A DNA stretch of 64,000 nt from Gelidibacter salicanalis (GTDB taxonomy: Bacteria; Bacteroidota; Bacteroidia; Flavobacteriales; Flavobacteriaceae), in NCBI RefSeq assembly GCF_007997285.1, contig NZ_VORX01000005.1, positions 62,001 to 126,000 on the forward strand, in the 5' to 3' direction. The notes beneath the pieces are model-generated. The model saw nothing but the letters and a program-made list of their open reading frames with translations, was not told where the DNA came from and made no database searches. This document shows positions 44,394-51,570 of this stretch, piece after piece. The position numbers were made by a program, and so were the translations under genes. Numbering within the stretch: the first letter of the stretch is position 1; each line of letters starts with the position of its first letter.

Positions 44394-44430
44394 TGACCCA
44401 CGCTCATTATAGTGCTGGTTGATTATAACT

Positions 44431-44475
44431 AAAAAACCCGACGCCAACATTTGAGATGTTTCTGTCGGGTTTTTA
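44431..44475. terminator. Bidirectional terminator between symporter gene and copper operon
   Basis: AAAAACCCGAC / GTCGGGTTTTT, 11 bp, with a smaller inner stem AACAT / ATGTT. T-runs lie on both strands, serving the symporter gene (stop 44393) and the convergent copper operon (stop 44528). Confidence 0.92.
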
Positions 44476-44527
44476 TTTGATTTATGATGATTGCGTAACG
44501 TCCTTAAAGATTATAATATTAATGATG

Positions 44528-46261
44528 TTATCGCTTACTTACGGTCTCAATCACACTTCCGCAGGTCATCATTTGGTCGCCATAATATGGATTTCTAACC
44601 CCTTCTTCTTTGCTCAACCAAACGGCACCTTTATCGTTATTGGCCATTGGGCATTTTTGAACATAAAGTGCTGCGTCCAACATTTTGACGTTGATCGCTA
44701 TGGGCACTAAATTTTCATTCAAGATGACGAAATGTTCTCGTTGATTATCCAAATTTTCATTCTTAGAAATGACCTCAACCATTTCAATACTCTTAATCAT
44801 ATGGGCTTTTTCCATCTGTCCTAAATCTTCTATATTTAAAGCTTTAAGCGCTTTCAACGTCGTTTTAGCGTGGGCTGAGACCTGTTTGGCATCACTCGCT
44901 ACAAAAGCATCTTTCATTTGAAGATAGGGATTGATAATGTTCATAAATTCTTTTTGGAATTTTTCTGACAACTCAATTTTCATCTCCGAAAGCGGCACCT
45001 GAGCGTGTTTTTCCTTCCCTTTATTCATCATCGAATTTTTGCCTTGCAATTGTGCTGCAGAATCTACGGTAAACGTTCCGTTGGTCACAATTTCATCGCC
45101 GTTGTTCAAACCTTTTGTAATGGTATATTGGGTGCCATTTCGAGTGCCAATAGTCACCTCACGCATTTCAAAAACCGGTGCATTCGGGTCGGTCTTCACA
45201 TAGACCAATGAGCGCTCACCAGTCCACATGACCGCACTTGCAGGAATGGTTAACATCTCGCTGCTCATTGTGGATGCACCTTTAATTTTTCCTGTAACAA
45301 ACATTCCAGGTTTAAACAAGTCGTCCGAGTTTTTGAGCGTTGCTCTAACCGTAACCGTACGTGTCGCATTACTCAACATAGGGTCAATAAAAGACACGGT
45401 AGCATCAAATTCTTTATTAGGATACGCGTTGGCAACCACCTTAATTTTTTGACCTTCCTTTAAATTTGAAATCTGGCTTTCATAGGCATCAAATTGTGCC
45501 CACACGGAGTTTAAATTACTCACTTTAAGAATGGGCTGTCCTTGCTTCACAAAATCACCTTCTCTAGCCATAACTTCTGAAACGGTACCAGAAACAGTGG
45601 CATAGATTGGAAAATTCTCCAACACTTTACCAGATGTTTCAATCGCGTCGATTTGTTTTTCGGTCAATTTCCAATTTTTTAATTTATTCCGAACAGCGTT
45701 GTATAACGCAGGTTGTGACGCTTTTAATGACGCCGTGGTAATCAATTCCTGTTGTGCGGCAACCAAGTTAGGTGCATAAATGGTCGCTAGTAATTGCCCT
45801 CTATTTATTTGTTGCCCTTCATAACTCACATTCAAACGTTCAATACGCCCATCAAAATAGCTAGATTGCACGGACTTGTTTTCTTCGTTAATCGCAATTT
45901 TTCCGGATAGTGAAATCATGCCGTCGGTAGCATCTTCAGCAACTGCACTCCCGATAACTGTTGTTTGAATATTTGCCAAGGCCATTGCATTTTCGGACAT
46001 TTTAATCTCGTTCAGGGCAAGACCATCAGCGCCAGATTCGGCAGGTATAAGATCCATGCCACATAACGGGCAATCGCCAGGTGCTGGCTGCATAATTTGC
46101 GGGTGCATGGAGCAGGTCCATAGTTGAGCTGCAGTTTCACCAACGTGATCATGTTGGTCAGCGGCATTTTTGGATGCTGCGTTGTTATTGCCAAAAATGA
46201 GCCAGCCAACTAAAATGCCTCCAGCTACTGCGAGTAGTATATATGCGATATTTTTATTCAT
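44528..46261 (-). CDS. cusB: CusB-type RND adaptor with metal-binding head and DUF3347 tail
   Basis: This 577-residue periplasmic adaptor has an N-terminal membrane anchor (about 5-23). A heavy-metal-binding (YHS-like) motif follows, WTCSMHPQIMQPAPGDCPLCGMDLIP (about 48-73). The HlyD/CusB core spans about 80-400 (GQQINRGQLLATIYAPNLVAAQQEL, ATVSGTVSEVMAREGDFVKQGQPILKVSNL, FKPGMFVTGKI). The C-terminal DUF3347 domain spans about 440-575 and ends YVQKCPMANNDKGAVWLS...RNPYYGDQMMTCGSVIE. It links inner-membrane CusA to outer-membrane CusC and probably delivers Cu(I)/Ag(I). It is last in the operon, far from cusA and cusC. Confidence 0.92.
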   Translation of the reverse strand: MNKNIAYILLAVAGGILVGWLIFGNNNAASKNAADQHDHVGETAAQLWTCSMHPQIMQPAPGDCPLCGMDLIPAESGADGLALNEIKMSENAMALANIQTTVIGSAVAEDATDGMISLSGKIAINEENKSVQSSYFDGRIERLNVSYEGQQINRGQLLATIYAPNLVAAQQELITTASLKASQPALYNAVRNKLKNWKLTEKQIDAIETSGKVLENFPIYATVSGTVSEVMAREGDFVKQGQPILKVSNLNSVWAQFDAYESQISNLKEGQKIKVVANAYPNKEFDATVSFIDPMLSNATRTVTVRATLKNSDDLFKPGMFVTGKIKGASTMSSEMLTIPASAVMWTGERSLVYVKTDPNAPVFEMREVTIGTRNGTQYTITKGLNNGDEIVTNGTFTVDSAAQLQGKNSMMNKGKEKHAQVPLSEMKIELSEKFQKEFMNIINPYLQMKDAFVASDAKQVSAHAKTTLKALKALNIEDLGQMEKAHMIKSIEMVEVISKNENLDNQREHFVILNENLVPIAINVKMLDAALYVQKCPMANNDKGAVWLSKEEGVRNPYYGDQMMTCGSVIETVSKR

Positions 46262-46285
46262 AATTTCTAAATGTCAATAAATTTA

Positions 46286-46370
46286 ACACCCTGCGCTAGG
46301 GATGGTAGTGGAAATCCTTTTTGTGAGGTACGAGCAAAAAGATTGTAGCGAACAGCCCGCCTGAGCGCCC
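46286..46370. repeat. Hairpin-rich intergenic element
   Basis: This block of about 85 bp is GC-richer than its surroundings. Its central stem AATCCTTTTTG / CAAAAAGATT (one bulge) surrounds tgaggtacgag, and flanking arms are GTAGTGG / GTAGCGAAC and GCGC. It looks like a structured dispersed element of the kind often seen between flavobacterial genes. Only one copy is in this window, so the repeat status is unproven. Confidence 0.45.
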
Positions 46371-46379
46371 AAATTAAAA

Positions 46380-46871
46380 TTATTTTGTTTCTAATCTTTT
46401 TATCATTTGTTTCATCTCTTCAATTTCTTTTCTCTGAGCTTTGATGATATCCTCAGCCAATTGTTTGACTTCAGGATCTTTAATGTCAGCCCGTTCACTA
46501 GTCAGAATGGCAATGGAATGATGCGGAATCATCGCTTTCATCCATAACACGTCCCCAATAATTGGTGCTTGTGCGCGCACCAAACTTAAGGCGCCAATAA
46601 ATAGGGCGATGCTCCCAAATATGATAGCCATATTCTTCTTCTTATTTTGATACATATTTCGCATGGCAACGAACATAATGATAGCCATGGCAGAAATACC
46701 CAAACACGACATATAAAAACGGGTTAAGCTAAAATAAACATGGTCAAAAGCGTAAGTGTTTAAATACATCGTGATGTACATCGCTAAAAACGAGGCTACT
46801 AGCATGCCTACAAATTTGGTGTATTGATTTTTCTTCATGTTTTGGTCCTCCATTTTGTTTTGATTTTCCAT
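46380..46871 (-). CDS. DUF305 membrane protein of the copper operon
   Basis: This 163-residue protein has three hydrophobic segments (about 20-40, 55-72 and 82-100). A C-terminal DUF305 helical hairpin follows (about 105-163; MKAMIPHHSIAILTSERADIKDPEVKQLAEDIIKAQRKEIEEMKQMI). The MIPHH motif with following Met/Glu/His residues is the usual DUF305 metal-binding candidate. It is 19 bp after copA. The role in copper handling is inferred from location and the His/Met-rich motif. Confidence 0.85.
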   Translation of the reverse strand: MENQNKMEDQNMKKNQYTKFVGMLVASFLAMYITMYLNTYAFDHVYFSLTRFYMSCLGISAMAIIMFVAMRNMYQNKKKNMAIIFGSIALFIGALSLVRAQAPIIGDVLWMKAMIPHHSIAILTSERADIKDPEVKQLAEDIIKAQRKEIEEMKQMIKRLETK

Positions 46872-46890
46872 TTCCTTAAGGTTTTAGTGA

Positions 46891-49848
46891 TTAATTAATT
46901 GATTTTGAGCGTAGTCTCAGTGCGTTTCCGATGACGGACACAGAACTAAAACTCATAGCCAATGCCGCAATCATTGGCGATAATAGTATTCCAAAAAACG
47001 GGAATAAAACGCCGGCGGCTACTGGAACCCCCAGGGTATTGTAAATCAAAGCAAAAAACAGGTTTTGCTTGATGTTTCGCATCACGGCGTGACTTAAATT
47101 CCGTGCCTTAACGATGCCGTGTAAATCACCTTTAACCAAGGTAATCATCGCACTTTCTATAGCCACATCGGTACCTGTGCCCATCGCAATACCCACATCG
47201 CTTTTTGCAAGGGCAGGCGCATCATTTATACCGTCGCCGGCCATGGCTACTACTTTGCCTTGTTGCTGCAGTTTGGTAACTTCCTTCAACTTGTCTTCTG
47301 GTAGCATGCCTGCCATAAAATTGGTGAGATTCAATTCCGTTGCTACCGCTTGTGCCGTGTCATGGTTATCGCCCGTAAGCATAATTACCGCAATGCCTTT
47401 GTCTTGTAGTTCTTTAATGGCTTTCGCGCTGGTTGGTTTAATTTTATCGCTAATCACTACATAGCCAGAAACCTTGCCGTCTATCGCCAAGTACGAGACG
47501 GTTTTTCCTTGTTTTTGGAACGCTTGTGCTTCTGCTTCCATTTTTGGAGCGATTGTCGCATTGGCGTGGGCCATCATTTTGGCATTTCCTAAATCTAATT
47601 TTTCACCATTTACTGTGCCTTCTACACCTTTTCCGGTGACCGCGCTAAACTTGTCAGTTTTTGAAATGCTTACCTTTTGTTCTTTAGCGTATTTAACGGT
47701 AGCTTCCGCAAGCGGATGCTCGCTAGAGCTATTCAAGGATGCGATACGATGCGCAACATCCATTTCGGACAGTCCAGCACCAAATGAGCCCATCTTTTCT
47801 ACGGTAGGTTTGCCTTCTGTAATCGTACCGGTTTTATCAACGATTAAGGTGTCCACCTTGTCCATTTTTTCTAGAGCTTCGGCATTTTTTATCAGCACAC
47901 CATTTTGCGCACCTTTACCAACACCTACCATAACGGACATTGGTGTGGCCAATCCTAAAGCACATGGGCAGGCAATAATTAATACCGCTATGGCATTAAC
48001 CAAACCGTACACATAGGCTGGCTCTGGCCCCCAGAGTACCCACACAAAAAACGTAATAATAGAGATGATCACAACCACCGGCACAAAATATCCGGAAACG
48101 GTATCGGCTAATTTCTGAATTGGTGCGCGACTGCGACTCGCATCGTTAACCATATGTATTATTTGGGAAAGCAAGGTCTCGCTCCCCACTTTTTCGGCTT
48201 TCATTAAAAATGACTGATTGCCATTTATGGTGCCACTACTCACCTTATCATCTATGGCTTTATTTACCGGAATCGGTTCGCCGGAAATCATCGATTCATC
48301 TACCGTAGTTTCTCCTTCAGTAACCACGCCATCTACAGGGATTTTATCACCGGGTTTAACGCGTAAAATATCGCCTTTTTCAATCTGATCAATGGAGACT
48401 TCTTCTTCAACACCATCAACAACACGCACTGCCTTATTTGGGGCGAGTTTTAATAATTCCTTGACCGCAGAATTTGTTTTACTATGCGCACGAGCTTCCA
48501 AAACTTGACCCATTAACACCAAGGTGAGAATCACAGTGGCGGCTTCAAAATAAACGTGTACCGCACCAAATTCTGTTTTAAACTGTTCAGGGAAGAAATC
48601 AGGAACTAACATTCCAAACACACTAAAAAGCCACGCCACACCGGCACCAATGCCAATGAGGGTAAACATGTTGAGGTTCCAGGTTTTGATACTGCGATAG
48701 GCACGTTCAAAGAACATCCATGTAGCATAAAATACCACCGGAATCGATAATCCGAATTGTACCCAATTCCACATTTTTTGATCCATCACCTCATACAGCG
48801 GATTGTTTGGAATCATTTCGCTCATGGCGATAAAGAAAATGGGTAGCGTGAATGCCACGGCTATCCAAAACTTCTTCAATAATTTTTTATAGGTCTTTTC
48901 TTCAGAAGACAAATCGGGTTCCATGGGCACGAGATCCATACCACAAATAGGGCAGGCGCCAGCTTCATCCTTAATAACTTCAGGGTGCATTGGGCAAGTC
49001 CATTGTTGGGTAGTCACTGCAGTAAGATTTTGCTCTTCCACTAAATCCATTCCACATACGGGGCAATCGCCAGGTTTGTCGTAGGTTTTATCACCTTCAC
49101 AATGCATCGGACAGTAAAAGGTGCCGTTGCCATTTATTGGGGCTTTGGTAGCAGACTTTTCAGTCGGTTTTGTGCCTAGAGGGTGAATGCTATAACTGTC
49201 ACCATCATCCTTTAATGCTTTTTGAAAGGTTTTTAACGGGATATGAGCCGTCATGGTAATGGTGGCTTCCGCTTTTTCTAAATCGACAACAGCATTGGAA
49301 ACCCCGTCCACTTTTGATAATATTTGCTCTACATGGCTACGGCATCCGTTGCAGGTCATGCCTTGAATTTGATAGGTGGTGACCATATCTCCCTTATCAT
49401 CAACCTTTGGCATATGAATACTATAATTACCACCATCGTCTTGGAGTGCCTTTTGAAACGTTTCTAGAGAAATATGCGAGGCCATATCAATAGTAGCTTC
49501 TGCTTTTTCTAAATCTACAGCAGCTTTCGTAACCCCGTCTACTTTGGAAAGTGTTTGTTCAACATGATTTCTACAACCATTGCAGGTCATTCCTTGAATC
49601 TGGTAGGTATGGGTCATTGTATTTTTCTCACTATGCTTTGGCATATGAATACTGTAATTACCACCATCATCTTCGAGCGCTTGTTGTAATTTTTCTAGTG
49701 GAATGTGAGAAACCATTTCAACGGTAGCTTCCGCTTTATCTAAATCTACTACAGCATTCGTAACGCCATCCACTTTAGAAAGTGTTTGTTCAACATGACT
49801 TCTACAGCCATTGCAGGTCATTCCTTGTATGTGATATGTGTGTTTCAT
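46891..49848 (-). CDS. copA: Copper-exporting P1B-type ATPase with three HMA domains
   Basis: This 985-residue protein begins with three tandem HMA domains (about 1-68, 80-147 and 155-222). Each has MTCNGCRxHVEQxLSKVDGV and they are very alike. Two YHS-like metal-binding motifs follow (FYCPMHCEGD...CPVCGMDL, WTCPMHPEV...CPICGMDLVP). The P-type core has eight membrane segments, SGEPIPV, the ion site IACPCALGLATP, phosphorylation site DKTGTITEG, ATP-site HP in SSEHPLAEA, and GDGINDAPAL. It exports Cu(I)/Ag(I) from the cytoplasm. It has its own 196-bp upstream spacer with a strong hairpin, so it may also have its own promoter. Confidence 0.95.
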   Translation of the reverse strand: MKHTYHIQGMTCNGCRSHVEQTLSKVDGVTNAVVDLDKAEATVEMVSHIPLEKLQQALEDDGGNYSIHMPKHSEKNTMTHTYQIQGMTCNGCRNHVEQTLSKVDGVTKAAVDLEKAEATIDMASHISLETFQKALQDDGGNYSIHMPKVDDKGDMVTTYQIQGMTCNGCRSHVEQILSKVDGVSNAVVDLEKAEATITMTAHIPLKTFQKALKDDGDSYSIHPLGTKPTEKSATKAPINGNGTFYCPMHCEGDKTYDKPGDCPVCGMDLVEEQNLTAVTTQQWTCPMHPEVIKDEAGACPICGMDLVPMEPDLSSEEKTYKKLLKKFWIAVAFTLPIFFIAMSEMIPNNPLYEVMDQKMWNWVQFGLSIPVVFYATWMFFERAYRSIKTWNLNMFTLIGIGAGVAWLFSVFGMLVPDFFPEQFKTEFGAVHVYFEAATVILTLVLMGQVLEARAHSKTNSAVKELLKLAPNKAVRVVDGVEEEVSIDQIEKGDILRVKPGDKIPVDGVVTEGETTVDESMISGEPIPVNKAIDDKVSSGTINGNQSFLMKAEKVGSETLLSQIIHMVNDASRSRAPIQKLADTVSGYFVPVVVIISIITFFVWVLWGPEPAYVYGLVNAIAVLIIACPCALGLATPMSVMVGVGKGAQNGVLIKNAEALEKMDKVDTLIVDKTGTITEGKPTVEKMGSFGAGLSEMDVAHRIASLNSSSEHPLAEATVKYAKEQKVSISKTDKFSAVTGKGVEGTVNGEKLDLGNAKMMAHANATIAPKMEAEAQAFQKQGKTVSYLAIDGKVSGYVVISDKIKPTSAKAIKELQDKGIAVIMLTGDNHDTAQAVATELNLTNFMAGMLPEDKLKEVTKLQQQGKVVAMAGDGINDAPALAKSDVGIAMGTGTDVAIESAMITLVKGDLHGIVKARNLSHAVMRNIKQNLFFALIYNTLGVPVAAGVLFPFFGILLSPMIAALAMSFSSVSVIGNALRLRSKSIN

Positions 49849-49992
49849 TTTTTCTAATTAGAGTTGTGAACTAAGCGTTTCAAAAAACCATAATGGGTTT
49901 CTATTAGTAATCAATATACTCGACCTCCAAAGTGTTTGATTGGTGACCTTTTTTCTAATATTTCTAAATCACTAATAAAGGTCTGCTTAAAT

Positions 49993-50034
49993 GAGAGAAA
50001 GGGCATTAAAAGCTATTTGTTGCCGCTTTCTCTC
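49993..50034. terminator. Strong hairpin between haem-binding gene and copA
   Basis: GAGAGAAAG-GGCA / TGCC-CTTTCTCTC, 9 plus 4 bp with a small bulge. It follows the gene ending at 50045 by about 10 bp. No good T-run follows, so it may be an RNA-stability element or partial terminator inside the operon. Confidence 0.5.
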
Positions 50035-50044
50035 TATTAAAAGC

Positions 50045-50500
50045 TTATTGTAAGCTATCCTTCAAATGATTCATGAAATTGATGATGATATTAGCATCCT
50101 CTTGAGACAGTATGGCATCCCTATGAAGATACGTGTAGCTTTTTAAAGGCATTTCATCATTTTCAATTTGTTTGATTATTGAGCGTAGCTTACTTTTTTT
50201 TCTTCTGTCAGAATAGGTGTCCCATTCATTAAAATTAAGTTCAGCCTTGCCTTCTTTAACATGGTCTTCCAAAAACCAAGCAATGGGCTGAACTTTATTG
50301 TACCAAGGGTATGCTGTAAGGTTACTATGACAATCATAACAGGACGCTTTCAATTTCTTCTGAATGTCAGTTGGCACGGTATTCACCAACATAAAATCAG
50401 ATGAAAGTACAGTATAGCTCTCATTTCTATCTGTAGGGAAAAATTGAATCGCTACCAATAGAAAGAGAGCTATCCCTGCTATGATTTTAATAACCTTCAT
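50045..50500 (-). CDS. Haem-binding domain protein (Haem_bd family)
   Basis: This 151-residue protein has an N-terminal membrane anchor or signal (about 4-20). The Haem_bd pattern follows: LKASCYDCHSNLTAYPWYNKVQPIAWFLEDHVKEGKAELNFNEW, with the c-type attachment motif CYDCH near 54. MPLKSYTYLHRDAILSQEDANIIINFM closes the protein. Such monohaem proteins are common next to copper-efflux genes in Bacteroidota; they may pass electrons from Cu(I) oxidation, which is inference. Its ATG directly follows the stop of the DUF3347 gene. Confidence 0.9.
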   Translation of the reverse strand: MKVIKIIAGIALFLLVAIQFFPTDRNESYTVLSSDFMLVNTVPTDIQKKLKASCYDCHSNLTAYPWYNKVQPIAWFLEDHVKEGKAELNFNEWDTYSDRRKKSKLRSIIKQIENDEMPLKSYTYLHRDAILSQEDANIIINFMNHLKDSLQ

Positions 50501-51088
50501 TTAGTTAATTGTACGCTGAACTGAACCACATTTTAACATTGCGCTCCCATGGTAAGGATTTCTAATTTCTTCCTTAGTGCTTAACCATGCAGACCCACGA
50601 TCGTACATAGGGCAAAACTGCTCATATAAAGTCATTTTTGTACCTGTAATAGCCACCATATCCGTGATGTCTTTGCTTAAGGTTTTGAAATGCTCACGTT
50701 GGTGTTTAATATCACTTTCTGCAATATGTTCTGCGTGTTCAGTGGCATCCTCAATAATGTCTTTTAGTTCAGATTGCTCGTCAGCCGAATAATTTGAAAC
50801 CTCAAAAGCTTTTAACGAATTTGTCAAAGTAGCTCCAAATTCTTTCGCTTTTTCACCATCATCACCTACCAATGCATCCTTTAAGTTAAAATAATCCTTT
50901 AAAATAACCTCGGCTTTGGCATCTTGTTTATCAGACGTTGTTACCGATTCTTGTGATGCTACGGTGTTTTCAGTAGTAGGTTCACTAGTTGTAGTGGCTT
51001 CAGTTTTGCTTGCATCTTTACATGATACGGTTAACATGAATGTTGCGGCAAGAGCTACGGATCCAATACTTCTTTTAATTGTTTTCAT
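50501..51088 (-). CDS. DUF3347 lipoprotein
   Basis: This 195-residue lipoprotein has lipobox MLTVSCKDA (Cys near 23), a Thr/Ser-rich linker and one DUF3347 domain (about 60-193). The domain is helical with a C-terminal metal-type motif, [35 protein letters not shown]. The same CPM...WLS...RNPY.G..M..CGSV pattern closes the CusB protein of this operon, so it may act as a periplasmic Cu(I) donor to the pump. It is packed against the haem-binding gene with no gap. Confidence 0.88.
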   Translation of the reverse strand: MKTIKRSIGSVALAATFMLTVSCKDASKTEATTTSEPTTENTVASQESVTTSDKQDAKAEVILKDYFNLKDALVGDDGEKAKEFGATLTNSLKAFEVSNYSADEQSELKDIIEDATEHAEHIAESDIKHQREHFKTLSKDITDMVAITGTKMTLYEQFCPMYDRGSAWLSTKEEIRNPYHGSAMLKCGSVQRTIN

Positions 51089-51142
51089 TTGTTAATTGTT
51101 TAAGGGTTGTTTTAATTTATAATTGATTACTAGTTGATATTC

Positions 51143-51529
51143 TTATAATTTAGCAATAATAGCTTCAAGCAGTGCTGTTATTTGGGAAGCAATTTCATGA
51201 AGTTCTTCATTTTCTACTGCTTGCATAGAGGCCATCGGATTTACAGCCGCAACCTCCATTACACCTGGCTCTATTTCTTGAACAATGACATTGCACGGTA
51301 ACATCGTCCCAATCTTATCTTCTGCCACCAAAGCTTTATGAGCAAATGGAGGGTTGCATGCACCTAAGATTTTATAGTTTTTAAAATCTACATCGAGTTT
51401 TTTCTTGAGGGTTTCCTTTATATCTATTTCCGTGAGAATGCCAAAACCTTCTTCCTTTAAGCCTTTTGTGACTTTGTCGATAACTTCTTCAAAAGTTCCT
51501 TTGACGGTTTTACTAAAATAATAATTCAT
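51143..51529 (-). CDS. DUF302 protein of the copper operon
   Basis: This 128-residue single DUF302 domain opens YYFSKTVKGTFEEVIDKVTKGLKEEGFGILTEIDI. DFKNYKILGACNPPFAHKAL and the conserved LPCNVIVQEIEPGVMEVAAVNPMAS follow. Two cysteines (GACNPP, LPCNV) could bind metal. No signal peptide, so it is cytoplasmic. The family is frequent near copper and sulfur genes, but the biochemistry is unknown. It lies between the oxidase and the DUF3347 lipoprotein. Confidence 0.88.
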   Translation of the reverse strand: MNYYFSKTVKGTFEEVIDKVTKGLKEEGFGILTEIDIKETLKKKLDVDFKNYKILGACNPPFAHKALVAEDKIGTMLPCNVIVQEIEPGVMEVAAVNPMASMQAVENEELHEIASQITALLEAIIAKL

Positions 51530-51570
51530 AGGGTTAAAATTTAATGGTGAATAATTCTATTTAATTTTCA

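Noticed and set aside
47114-48016. Plus-strand frames of 116 and 180 codons opposite copA
   Set aside because: Antisense shadows caused by codon bias of the real ATPase gene.
46891-49848. Tandem DNA repeats at the HMA region considered as an assembly artefact
   Set aside because: The three units differ at many positions and stay in frame, so they are genuine diverged duplications.
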